From positions 10,540,001 to 10,604,000 of the forward strand of contig OY756960.1 in the NCBI GenBank assembly GCA_963580455.1: a stretch of 64,000 nucleotides of DNA. The letters are read 5' to 3'. The stretch is from Euonymus europaeus (lineage: Eukaryota; Streptophyta; Magnoliopsida; Celastrales; Celastraceae). Shown in pieces: positions 1-11,078 of the stretch. Position 1 is the stretch's first letter, and each line of letters starts with the position of its first letter. The notes beneath the pieces were generated by a model. That model worked only from the letters and a program-made list of their open reading frames with translations. It was not told the DNA's origin and did no database searches. The translations under genes were made by a program, and so were the position numbers.

Positions 1-3000
1 GATGTCAAAAGACCACCTTTCTTCTACAAATTAACAAAAACCGATAAAAGCTCCATCATAGATAGAGTTGACCAACTTCGGACCATCAAAGTTGCTCGGT
101 GTACACATTTTATTGTTCTTTTATGTCAAATTTTACGAGTATAACTTCCTAGATTATTTCGATTCCAAAACACCAACTTTCTACGCCAAATGGACAAAAA
201 CCGTTAAAAGCTCCTCCATAGATAGAGTTGAGCAACTTGGACCATCAATGTTGCTCGGTGTCACTTTTTATTGTTCTTCTATGTCAAATTTTACGAGTAT
301 AACTTCCTAGATTATTTCGATTCCAAAACACCAACTTTCTATGCCAAATGGACAAAAACCGTTAAAGCTCCTCCATAGATAGAGTTGAGCAACTTCGGAC
401 CATGAAAGTTGCTCGGTGTACACTTTTTATTGTTCTTCTATGTCAAATTTTACGAGTATAACTTCCTAGATTATTTCGATTCCAAAACACCAACTTTCTA
501 TGCCAAATGGACAAAAACCGTTAAAGCTCCTCCATAGATAGAGTTGAGCAACTTCGGACCATGAAAGTTGCTCGGTGTACACTTTTTATTGTTCTTCTAT
601 GTCAAATTTTACGAGTATAACTTCCTAGATTATTTCGATTCCAAAACACCAACTTTCTATGAAAAATGGACAAAAACCGATAAAAGCTCATCCATAGATA
701 GAGTTTAGCAACTTTCTACCATAAAAGTTGCTCGGTGTACACTTTTTATTGTTCTTCTATGTCAAATTTTGCGAGTATAAGCTTCCTAGATTATTTCGAT
801 GCCAAAAGACCACCTTTCTTCGACAAATGAAGAAAACCCGATAGAAGCTCCACCATAGATAGAGTTGAGCAACTTCGGACCATCAAAGTTGCTCGGTGTA
901 CACATTTTATTGTTCTTTTATGTCAAATTTTACGTGTATAAGCTTCCTAGATTACTTCGATGCCAAAACACCTCATATCTATGCCAAATGGACAAAAACC
1001 GTTAAAAGCCCCTCCATAGATAGAGTTGAGCAAATTCAGACCATGAAAGTTGCTCGGTGTACACTTTTTATTGTTCTTCTATGTCAAATTTTATGAGTAT
1101 AAGCTTCGTAGATTATTTCGATGCCAAAACACTACATATCTATGCCAAATGGACAAAAACCGTTAAAAGCTCCTCCCTAGATGGAGTTGAGCAACATCGG
1201 ACCATCAATGTTGCTCGGTGTACACTTTTTATTGTTCTTCTATGTCAAATTTTACGTGTATAAGCTTCCTAGATTACTTCGATGCCAAAACACCTCATAT
1301 CTATGCCAAATGGACAAAAACCGTTAAAAGCCCCTCCATAGATAGAGTTGAGCAAATTCAGACCATGAAAGTTGCTCGGTGTACACTTTTTATTGTTCTT
1401 CTATGTCAAATTTTATGAGTATAAGCTTCGTAGATTATTTCGATGCCAAAACACTACATATCTATGCCAAATGGACAAAAACCGTTAAAAGCTCCTCCCT
1501 AGATGGAGTTGAACAACTTCGGACCATGAAAGTTGCTCCGTGTACACTTTTTATTGTTCTTCTATTTCAAATTTTACGAGTATAAGCTTCCTAGATTATT
1601 TCCTTGCCGAAACACCAACTTTCTATGACAAATGGATAAAAACCGTTAAAAGCTACTCCATAGATAGAGTTGAGCAACTTCGGACCATGAAAGTTGCTCG
1701 GTGTACACTTTTTAGTGTTCTTCTATGTCAAATTTTACGAGTATAACTTCCTAGATTATTTCGATTCCAAAACACCAACTTTCTATGCCAAATGGACAAA
1801 AACCGTTAAACCTCCTCCATAGATAGAGTTGAGCAACTTCGGACCATGAAAGTTGCTTGGTGTACACTTTTTATTGTTCTTCTATGTCAAATTTTACGAT
1901 TATAACTTCCTAGATTATTTTGATTCCAAAACACCAACTTTCTTTGAAAAATGGACAAAAACCGTTAAAAGCTCATCCATAGATACAGTTTAGCAACTTC
2001 GGACCATAAAAGTTGCTCGGTGTACACTTTTTATTGTTCTTCTAGGTCAAATTTTATGAGTATAAGCTTCCTAGATTATTTCGATGCCAAAAGACCACCT
2101 TTCTTCGACAAATGAACAAAAACCGATAAAAGCTCCATCATAGATAGAGTTGAGCAACTTCGGACCATCAAAGTTGCTCGGTGTACACATTTTATTGTTC
2201 TTTTATGTCAAATTTTACGAGTATAACTTCCTAGATTATTTCGATGCCAAAACACCAACTTTCTATGTCAATTGGACAAAAACCGTTAAAAGCTCCTCCA
2301 TAGATAGAGTTGAGCAACTTCGGACCATCAATGTTGCTTGGTGTACACTTTTTATTGTTCTTCTATGTAAAATTTAACGTGTATAGGCTTCCTAGATTAC
2401 TTCGACGCAAAAACACCTCATATCTATGCCAAATGGACAAAAACCGTTAAAAGCTCCTCCATAGATAGAGTTGAGCAAATTCGGACCATGAAAGTTGCTC
2501 GGTGTACAATTTTTATTGTTCTTCTATGTCAAATTTTACGAGTATAAGTTTCGTAGATTATTTCGATGCCGAAACACCAACTTTCTATGACAAATGGATA
2601 AAAACCGTTAAAAGCTCCTCCATAGATAGAGTTGAGCAACTTCGAACCGTGAAAGTTGCTCGGTGTACACTTTTTATTGTTCTTCTATGTCAAATTTTAC
2701 GAGTATAACTTCCTAGATTATTTCGATTCCAAAACAAGACCTTTCTATGAAAAACGGAGAAAAACCATTAAAATCATCTCCATAGATAGAGTTGAGCAAC
2801 TTCGGACCATGAAAGTTGCTCGGTGTACACTTTTTATTGTTTTTCTTTGTCAAATTTTATGAGTATAAGCTTCCTAGATTATTTCGATGCCGAAACACCA
2901 ACTTTCCATGACAAACGGATAAAAACCGTTAAAAGCTCCTCCATAGATAGAGTTGAGCAACTTCAGACCATGAAAGTTGCTCGGTGTACACTTTTTAGTG

Positions 3001-4983
3001 TTCTTCTATGTCAAATTTTACGAGTATAAGCTTCCTAGATTATTTCGATGCCAAAAGACCACCTTTCTTCGACAAATGAACAAAAATCGATAAAAGCTCC
3101 ACCATAGAGTTGAGCAACTTCGGACCATCAATGTTGCTCGGTGTACACTTTTTATTGTTCTTCTATGTCAAATTTTACGTGTATAAGCTTTCTAGATTAC
3201 TTCGACGCCAAAATATCTCATATCTATGCCAAATGGACAAAAACCGTTAAAAGCTCCTCCATAGATAGAGTTGAGCAACTTCGGACCATCAATGTTGCTC
3301 GGTGTCACTTTTTATTGTTCTTCTATGTCAAATTTTACGAGTATAACTTCCTAGATTATTTCGATTCCAAAACACCAACTTTCTATGCCAAATGGACAAA
3401 AACCGTTAAAGCTCCTCCATAGATAGAGTTGAGCAACTTCGGACCATGATAGTTGCTCGGTGTACACTTTTTATTGTTCTTCTATGTCAAATTTTACGAG
3501 TATAACTTCCTAGATTATTTCGATTCCAAAACACCAACTTTCTATGAAAAATGGACAAAAACCGTTAAAAGCTCATCCATAGATAGAGTTTAGCAACTTT
3601 GTACCATAAAAGTTGCTCGGTGTACACTTTTTATTGTTCTTCTATGTCAAATTTTACGAGTATAAGCTTCCTAGAATATTTCGATGCCAAAAGACCACCT
3701 TTCTTCGACAAATGAACAAAAACCGATAGAAGCTCCACCATAGATAGAGTTGAGCAACTTCGGACCATCAAAGTTGCTCGGTGTACACATTTTATTGTTC
3801 TTTTATGTCTAATTCTACGAGTATAACTTCCTAGATTATTTCGATGCCAAAACACCAACTTTCTATGTCAATTGGACAAAAACCGTTAAAAGCTCCTCCA
3901 TAGATAGAGTTGAGCAACATCGGACCATCAATGTTGCTCGGTGTACACTTTTTATTGTTCTTCTATGTCAAATTTTACGAGTATAAGCTTCCTAGATTAT
4001 TTCCATGCCGAAACACCAACTTTCTATGACAAATGGATAAAAACCGTTAAAAGCTACTCCATAGATAGAGTTGAGCAACTTCGGACCATGAAAGTTGCTC
4101 GGTGTACACTTTTTAGTGTTCTTCTATGTCAAATTTTACGAGTATAACTTCCTAGATTATTTCGATTCCAAAACACCAACTTTCTATGCCAAATGGACAA
4201 AAACCGTTAAACCTCCTCCATAGATAGAGTTGAGCAACTTCGGACCATGAAAGTTGCTCGGTGTACACTTTTTATTGTTCTTCTATGTCAAATTTTACGA
4301 TTACAACTTCCTTGATTATTTCGATTCCAAAACACCAACTTTCTTTGAAAAATGGACAAAAACCGTTAAAAGCTCATCCATAGATACAGTTTAGCAACTT
4401 CGGACCACAAAAGTTGCTCGGTGTACACTTTTTATTGTTCTTCTATGTCAAATTTTACGAGTATAAGCTTCCTAGATTATTTCGATGCCAAAAGACCAAC
4501 TTTCTTCGACAAATGAACAAAAACTGATAAAAGCTCCATCATAGATAGAGTTGAGCAACTTCGGACCATCAAAGTTGCTCGGTGTACACATTTTATTGTT
4601 CTTTTATGTCATATTTTACGAGTATAACTTCCTAGATTATTTCGATGCCAAAACACCAACTTTCTATGTCAATTGGACAAAAACCGTTAAAAGCTCCTCC
4701 ATAGATAGAGTTGAGCAACTTCGGACCATCAATGTTGCTCGGTGTACACTTTTTATTGTTCTTCTATGTCAAATTTAACGTGTATAAGCTTCCTAGATTA
4801 CTTCGACGCAAAAACACCTCATATCTATGCCAAATGGACAAAAACCGTTAAAAGCTCCTCCATAGATAGAGTTGAGCAAATTCGGACCATGAAAGTTGCT
4901 CGGTGTACACTTTTTATTGTTCTTCTATGTCAAATTTTATGAGTATAAGCTTCGTAGATTATTTCGATGCCGAAACACCAACT
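1..4983 (+). repeat. Left satellite array, 161-bp monomer
   Basis: Head-to-tail repeats with a 161-bp period, seen for example as the same monomer position recurring at 896, 1057, 1218, 1379 and 1540. A few monomers are 160 bp because one A is missing from the run after the CCGTT block. Each monomer holds a GTTGCTCGGTGTACAC block, a CTAGATTATTTCGATKCC block and an ACAAAAACCGTT block, plus a dyad built from GAGCAACTT and AAGTTGCTC. The array is AT-rich and in one orientation. Monomer variants alternate, so there is higher-order organisation: the monomers near 2150-2380 and 4551-4780 are nearly the same. Short ORFs of 60-90 codons recur only because the monomer happens to lack stops in some frames. 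The array ends in mid-monomer at the viral junction. It could be centromeric or pericentromeric, but that is inference. Confidence 0.97.
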
Positions 4984-4996
4984 CGCTCCGATACCA
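4982..4996 (-). other. Left satellite/virus junction at the PBS (copy A end)
   Basis: The satellite breaks off after a CACCAACT run and continues directly into the complement of the viral PBS at 4985-4996. The bases CT at 4982-4983 could belong to either side. On the viral sense strand the last bases after the PBS are GAG, unlike the CAAAC that follows an internal PBS. Ending at the PBS is what is expected of linear viral DNA opened at its minus-strand gap. Confidence 0.85.
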
Positions 4997-5168
4997 AAAG
5001 ACACAAAATAGAAGAAACAAAGAGAAGTAGCATAACAAAAGAATGGTATAACCAGAAAAGTGCAGGAATAGCGCGATATAACAATATGCAAAGCAGACAG
5101 AAACAATATAGGTCAATTATCATGAAGGCTCAGTACTGGAGCACTTGGATCTCAGATGAGTAGAAGAC
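4997..5168 (-). other. Copy A leader between sORF and PBS
   Basis: This is the untranslated leader between the small ORF and the primer-binding site, colinear with the same stretch in copies B, D, E and F. On the viral strand it is pyrimidine-rich just before the PBS. No gene is visible. Confidence 0.75.
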
Positions 5169-5459
5169 TCACCTGCGGTGCTGAGATGTGCTTGTTTCCG
5201 ATATACTGGCTTCGTTATCAAGTTCAAATTTGCGTTGATAAAGCAATTGAAGTTTAGTCAGAAATATCTGAACTAGAGATGAATTGTTGTTATGATTGAG
5301 AGCAGATAACTTTTCCAATTTTTTAATTAAAATTGGTTCCCAGAAATTGCAATATTCGAGATCACCAGTTTCAACAGGGAAATAATGATAGGAGTCAATA
5401 GATCTGATCTCTTTTAAGCAACCTTTCCAATATCATTCTTCAACAGTATATCGATTCAT
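5169..5459 (-). pseudogene. sORF of copy A, nonsense at codon 9
   Basis: Same 97-codon frame as the intact sORF of copy D (22891-23181). Arg-9 (CGA) has become TGA at 5433-5435, leaving an eight-residue peptide. The rest, including the splice-donor-like end at 5167-5175, is unchanged. The change is a CpG-type C to T transition, typical of decay of methylated DNA. Confidence 0.8.
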
Positions 5460-5972
5460 GAATATAATTCATAACAGCAGAGAAATCCTCTGGGCTTTAT
5501 AACCACAGGCGGCAGAGCCGTCCGTTTGTGGCGCCGTTAAAGACGAGCAATTTATATAAACAGAGAAATCCTCTGGGCTTTATAACCACAGGCGGCAGAG
5601 CCGTCCGTTTGTGGCGCCGTTAAGGATGAACAAGAAATAACCAAGGAAGAAAAGAGACAAATTTCTGATGTACCAGATCAACCAAGGTAGCAGGTACAGA
5701 GCATACTTAGTGTTGGAGAATATACAAAGATTGAAGAATAAAAGCAAAGATCAAGGCAGAGAGAATACCAAGGCAAACCAAAGCTTCTATTCCAAAATTT
5801 AGCCCACCCTACAATAAGGAGGAAGTCTCCTTAAATAAACCCAAGGAGGGGTACAAGAGTAAATGCGGGTACACAGTGGGCCCCATCGCCTAATTACTTA
5901 TGATACCGACCTTGTGGAACCAGACAAAAAAAGATAAAAATATACAAGATTCCTGATAAGGATAACGGCATA
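5460..5972 (-). promoter_or_regulatory. Copy A intergenic promoter and leader start
   Basis: This 513-bp region lies between ORF2 and the sORF. A TATA-like element (TTTATTTAAGG in viral sense) is at 5829-5839, followed by a pyrimidine-rich stretch, as in the large-transcript promoters of caulimovirids. The sORF-proximal part holds the duplicated hairpin element. No AATAAA signal was recognised by eye in viral sense. Promoter assignment rests on position and motif only. Confidence 0.5.
5476..5626 (-). repeat. Duplicated hairpin element, copy A
   Basis: Two direct copies of about 68 bp, 83 bp apart, separated by a TATATAAA-containing spacer. Each contains a GC-rich stem-loop between CCACA and TGTGG arms with an inner GGCGGC/GCCGTC stem. 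One base differs from the other copies (AAAGACG rather than AAGGACG). Confidence 0.8.
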
Positions 5973-7139
5973 TCATTTTTCTTTTTTAATAGACGCTGGG
6001 TCCATCATGTATGCCAGATGGATTGTACCATCGTTACTGTATTCAGACGTTTCAGATTCTGACATTGCGTCTCTGTCATCTTCATCTTCTTGCGAGGAAA
6101 CTTCTATTGGATCGTCTGGATCATTAGGATGAAGTTTCTTTTGATAAGCCATCTTTTTAGCTTTTATGATGAGATCAGATTGAGAGACTTGTGGCATTTC
6201 TTCCTTTAATTTGAGTAGAATTTCAAGGAGGTCTTTTTCATCATAGAGACCTTCTAGAATTCCTTGAGGATTGGATTTGGATTGACTATCTTGGGCCGTC
6301 CCCAAACTTCGTAAGACCTGGGCTTTGGAGATGTTATGGTATTCAAATGAAGCCCACCATCGATGGTTCAATTTGCGGACCAGAGTGGGGAAATTATCAT
6401 ATATTATCAGGTCATACTGCCAGGCCCAAATCCATGGTATTTTGAAGTCTACAAGGAAGTAAAATAACTTCTCTGTTCGAGCAAAAGTATAACTCTTGAA
6501 ATTAGGATGTTGTTTTAACAACGATGAGTAATACTTGAAGATTTCAGATAAATCATCTGGAAGGAAATTATCTTCCGGTCCAATTTGATCCCACCAGAGG
6601 AGAAACCATTTTGGACATTGATCCTTAAAATCATCGCTGATTTGGAAGAACCATGAGTGTTTACCCAGATTATTTTGATAAAAGAATGCTTTGGACCATG
6701 CATCAATATAGTCCCAGTAATTATAAAATCTATAAGAGACACGACGCTCTATAAGAGGTCTATTCTTGTTTGGATCCCTACCAAAGTCCTCAAAGGATAT
6801 GATTTTCTTTAGGATTGCTTTGGAATATGCTATTTGAGGTCCATTACCTCGTAAAGAATGATGGAAGGTTACTGAACCAGTTTCTTCAAGAATCTTTTCA
6901 TAAAAGAACCTATTTTTGATTCCGTAAGTAGGAAAATGTTCATCATCAGGCATATATTGAATTGCCAATAAGTGTGGGCAGCTTTTAAACTGCTCATATT
7001 CAGTGTTTTCAACATAGATGATAGGAATAGAGAACCCTTTCTTTATATACTCGGTTTTGACCTTTTCAAGGCCTTTGCCCTTTAGATCTTTGTTAAAAGA
7101 CCTTCTTCCTCCTCTCATGGTTCGGCTGGAACTGGCCAT
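5973..7139 (-). CDS. ORF2 of copy A, caulimovirid protein of unknown function
   Basis: Open for 388 codons, the same length as in copies B, D and E. It differs from copy D at Met-8 (Ile in B, D and E), Tyr-42 (Cys in the others) and a Val/Ala site in the middle. Met-8 overlaps the ORF1 stop as ATGA at 7115-7118, so translation could also begin there by termination-reinitiation. Domain description is under copy D. Whether it is transcribed here is unknown; the nearest viral promoter that would read into it lies on the far side of a truncated ORF1. Confidence 0.8.
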   Translation of the reverse strand: MASSSRTMRGGRRSFNKDLKGKGLEKVKTEYIKKGFSIPIIYVENTEYEQFKSCPHLLAIQYMPDDEHFPTYGIKNRFFYEKILEETGSVTFHHSLRGNGPQIAYSKAILKKIISFEDFGRDPNKNRPLIERRVSYRFYNYWDYIDAWSKAFFYQNNLGKHSWFFQISDDFKDQCPKWFLLWWDQIGPEDNFLPDDLSEIFKYYSSLLKQHPNFKSYTFARTEKLFYFLVDFKIPWIWAWQYDLIIYDNFPTLVRKLNHRWWASFEYHNISKAQVLRSLGTAQDSQSKSNPQGILEGLYDEKDLLEILLKLKEEMPQVSQSDLIIKAKKMAYQKKLHPNDPDDPIEVSSQEDEDDRDAMSESETSEYSNDGTIHLAYMMDPASIKKEK

Positions 7140-10100
7140 TTGCCCTGCAAATATTCACGAGTAAGGAAGTCAGGCAAATTGTTAGTTTCTCCTTTAATAA
7201 ACTCAATATTGAAATCAAAAATTGCAAGTAGCGCTTGCCATCGTGCAAAAATCTGTTTAGAGGCCAGATTTTTAACATCCTTTTCAAGGACATCTTTGGC
7301 TGCTTTACAGTCAATTCGTAATAAAAATTTCTGATTTAATAAATCATCTTGAAATTTAGTAATACAAAGAACAATTGATAAAAGTTCCTTTTTAATGGTG
7401 GAATAATTCTTTTGAGCTGGTTTCCATAAACCAGAGGTAAATCGGACGAGTTGTTCTTTGCCTGTAGGAGTCTTTTGTTTGAGAATACCACCATACCCTT
7501 GTTCAGATGCATCGGTCTCGACTATTTTTAGATAGTCGGGATTAGGAATGGACAAGCAAGGAATTAATTTAATTCTAGATTTAATAGCCTTAACTGCTTG
7601 AGTACACTGATGAGTCCAAGGGTCAGGCTCCTTTTTTAGCCTGCCAAAAAGTGGTTTGCAATCGTTGGCAAGATTTTTATAAAAATCTGCAACATAGTTT
7701 AGGCAACCAAGAAACCTTTGTAATTGGGTTCTGTCTTTGAGTTCATCAGGGAATTTATCTCCAAAACTCAGGGCCCTGTCAATAGGGATGATAGATCCCT
7801 GGGTAATATTATGTCCAAGAAAACGGACATTAGTTTGAAATAATTTTATCTTTTTCAAAGATAAGACAAGTCCATTCTTTTTTATAGTTTCATAAAAAAT
7901 GTGTAGATGTTTCCAATGCTGTGAAAGATCATAGGAATAGACAAGAACATCATCTATATAAACAATGATAAAATCAACAAAGCAATTGAAAATATCATTC
8001 ATGACATTCTGGAATTCAGAGGGAGCATTTTTTAACCCAAATGGCATAACATTCCATTCATAGTGGCCAAACGGGACAGTGAAGGCTGTTTTGTACCTAT
8101 CCTTCTCTTCAATTTGGATTTGCCAGAATCCGCTCTTAAGATCAAATTTAGAGAAGATATTTGCTTTATAAAGACGATTCAGTAAATCACGCTTATTAGG
8201 GATAGGATATCTAATCCATTGTAACACCTTATTAAGGGGTTTATAATTAATTACTAACCTTGGGGCTCCTCGTTCTATTTCAGCTGCATTGTATACGTAA
8301 AAAGGAGAACAGCTCCACGGAGAGTAACTCTTGCGAATTAGCTTTTTATCTAAAAGCTGAGTGATTTCCTTTTGACAATATTCGACCAGTTCCTTAGACA
8401 TTTGGATTGGTCTCGCTTTGGTCGGGATGTTCTTTTCGCAGAAATCGGGCTCATATGGTAGTTTAACCATATGTTTCTTTCGTTCCCAAAAAGCTGAAGG
8501 AACTTCGCTACATACTTCATGCTCAAGTTTGACTAAGAAAGAAGATATTTTCTCTTTCATGGTGGGGTGATTTACCTGTGTTTCTAATGATATAGAATTG
8601 ATCTCTTCCTTGATGAATGCAATCTGTTGTTGTTTGAAGGAAGCAAAATTATGAAGCTGATTAATATATGCAACTTTTTTGGGAAAGGCAAACTTAAAAG
8701 TTACGGATTTTCCTTTTAAGACTGCATGGATTCCTTCATTATCAACCTGATAAGGTTCTAATAATGCTAAGAATGGATTTCCTAGTATAATATTGGAATT
8801 TAAGTTTTTCACCAGAATAAACACAAGTTTAATACAAACCTGTTCGTGGCAGACGTAGGCATCGGATAGTTTATATTTTATCTTAAGCTCCTTTTTATCT
8901 GCTGCAGTTAATACTTGTGATGTTTTTTCAAAATACTTGGAGGGTATTAACCCTTCACGTACACAATGTCGATCAGCGCCTGAGTCAATCAAGGCGAGAG
9001 TAGAAATATTGAGTTCATTATTAACAACCAAATTTACCTTAACATAATATTGCCGATTGGTGATTTCTTGAATTACCATCATTTTGTTAAGGTAATCTTC
9101 ATTAAGATCGGATTTTGATTCTTCAGAACTCATAATTGCCAAACCCTTCTGTTTTATATCCGGGTTGTCGATGCAGGGGTTTCCTTCTTGAACTTCGAGT
9201 GGGTCCGTTTCATGAAAACTTGGGGTAGACTGCTGAGGATTCGCAGAGTCTATAGAAGGAAAATTGAAGGAGGATGATGCAGGTGTGGTAGTGTAATTAA
9301 CTTCGGCCTGCAACTCTAGGATTTCTATCCTTTGTCTCAGAGATTTTACTTCTCCTTTTAGTGTATTTACTTCATGTTTTAAATCATGAATGGTAACAGG
9401 TTTAGGAGCAGAGGTCCTAGAGAATACTTCTTTTAAAGTATAAGCTGGGGAGACGGCAACTTCTTTTGGATTGACCTTTGAGTCGGGTCTTTTCTCAGAC
9501 TTTTGTATGGATAAAAGTTTTTCGAGTGCCTCCCTTTTCTCCTGGGGATCGGGAATGGAATCGAGAAGATCTAGAATGAAGCTCTCGTGCTGAGTGAGAA
9601 CGTTAATAGAAAGACCATTCATTTGAATGATAGCTTTATAATAGTCGCATTCGCAGTCGTCTTTATCAGAAAGAGAAGTAGAATGATCATTATCTGATAA
9701 GAGAATACTACTAGAGTCAGATTTATCAGATGAATAATCTTCAGCTAAAATTTTTAAAAGATCAGCTTTATCGGATTCAGAAATTTCAAGGCTATTAATC
9801 TTGGTCTGAGCACGACAGGTATTTTGGTAATGACCTGTTTTGCCGCATTTCCAACACGTAGGTTGGCGCGTGCCACGCATTTTATTAGTGCGGACTTTCT
9901 TGGTTCCCCATTTGGGAAAAGGCTTGCGTTCCTTTGTCGTTTTGCCTGGTGGACGAGTAGATTCATCATAACGTCGCGTCTTGTAACGTCGATTAGAATC
10001 CTTTCTAAAAGGTTTTTTGGATTTTTTAGTTGAATCCGGTTTAGGGAGAATGGTATTATAACCAAATTGACTGCAAAACTGTCCAATTTCTTTCTTGCCA

Positions 10101-10847
10101 GAAAACATGATTGGAATCTGGTCTGAGATGAACGCGAGAAAGGAAAACATCCTTATACCATTTAAAATGTGTTAAAGTGGGGCAGCGAAGGTTCATAAGT
10201 TGATCCTTGCTATTATCGCCCAAAAGATGAGAGTCACCTAGAAAATGATAGATGACCGTACAGATTAAGGTATAAACCGAATCCGGCTCTCCTGTCTCAG
10301 ATTTTATTGCACCTAATATTTCATTTCGTTGGTCCTGAGAGAGATAATTATCCCACCAGCCTTTAAGTTGTCCAGAAAAACCCGCTGTAATAAACTGGGT
10401 AATTTGAGTGTCGGTATTACCGCTTGCTTTACTAATAGTAGAAAACATCATGATGTTTTGTAAGGTCTGAATAATTTGATAATCAGATTGACCATCAATA
10501 TTCCATTCGTAAAGAGTCCTACTGCTGTACTGATTAGCGACATTAATGTAGTTTTCTTCAAATAGCAAATCAGCAGGAGTGGCTCGAGGATAATAGTTTC
10601 GAGATGGAGCTTTGCTAACAGGTCCCTGTATGGGAGAGATATTATCGGGACCATCACGAAATTGATTTTGAAGTTTTGCAAAATCAGAGTCATAATCAAT
10701 TTCATCATCTGAGCTGGATGGACTGGAATAAGCCTTGTGTTTAAGGACCGCTATAGATGGCTTAGAGGTGGATGGGTCAGTGATTTTAAGGTTTTGAACC
10801 TTAGAGATTAATTTGGTTAAAAACTCGTCAGAGTATTCATTGCCCAT
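7115..10847 (-). pseudogene. ORF1 polyprotein remnant of copy A
   Basis: It keeps the coat C-terminal part, CCHC knuckle, protease, RT (motif A Asp present, YIDD present) and RNase H. The N-terminal movement domain and early coat region are lost at the inverted junction at 10848, where the join creates an ATG by chance. A 197-bp deletion, relative to copy D 27824-28020, lies at 10098-10102. It is flanked by a 5-bp CCAGA microhomology and is not a multiple of three, so it shifts the frame. The deleted piece is not bounded by GT and AG, so it is not a spliced intron. The C-terminus stops at a TGA 11 residues before the end used in copies B, D and E. Confidence 0.9.
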
Positions 10848-10849
10848 AC
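10848..10849. other. Inverted A/B junction
   Basis: Coat-coding sequence of copy A (minus sense) abuts leader sequence of copy B (plus sense). The two copies diverge from this point with their 5' sides facing. No satellite or host filler separates them. The exact breakpoint is uncertain by a few bases. Confidence 0.85.
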
Positions 10850-10908
10850 CTGCACTTTTCTGGTTATACCATTCTTTTGTTATGCTACTTCTCTTTGTTT
10901 CTTCTGTT

Positions 10909-10945
10909 TTGTGTCTTTTGGTGTCTTTTGGGGGAGAGGTTGAGT
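10909..10945 (+). other. Scrambled PBS region in copy B
   Basis: Where other copies read TTTTGGTATCGGAGCCAAAC, this copy repeats TGTCTTTTGG and then jumps to GGGAGAGGTTGAG, so the primer-binding site is gone. The break falls at the first bases of the PBS. That suggests end-joining of two viral ends here, as at the C/D join, rather than random decay. Confidence 0.7.
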
Positions 10946-11078
10946 GAAGTATTCCAGGTTAGCTTGATCTGTTTAGGCCGTTAAGCTGTGAGAGCGTTAG
11001 GCCGTTTGTGATCGCTGTAAAAGTCCTGTCGGCAAACACTTCCAAAAGTCATACGGTAGACTTTAAACTCCCTCTAAA
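10946..11078 (+). other. Copy B leader between PBS position and ORF1
   Basis: About 130 bp of untranslated leader, colinear with copies C, D and F. An in-frame TAA lies 15 bases before the ORF1 ATG, so ORF1 cannot extend upstream. Confidence 0.75.

Larger units (their letters stand above)
4984..10848 (-). mobile_element. Viral copy A, 5'-truncated
   Basis: In viral sense (right to left) it runs from inside the coat region of ORF1 through ORF2, the intergenic promoter region, hairpin repeats and sORF to the PBS at the satellite border. The movement domain and the first part of the coat region are missing. The right border at 10848 is an inverted junction with leader sequence of copy B. Confidence 0.9.

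Noticed and set aside
896..5163. Recurring 66-75 aa ORFs in the left satellite
   Set aside because: They recur once per 161-bp monomer, overlap each other in different frames and vary with the repeat. They reflect lack of stops in the monomer, not genes.
10098..10102. Spliced-out viral intron in copy A
   Set aside because: The missing 197 bp are not bounded by GT and AG, and a 5-bp microhomology explains the deletion.
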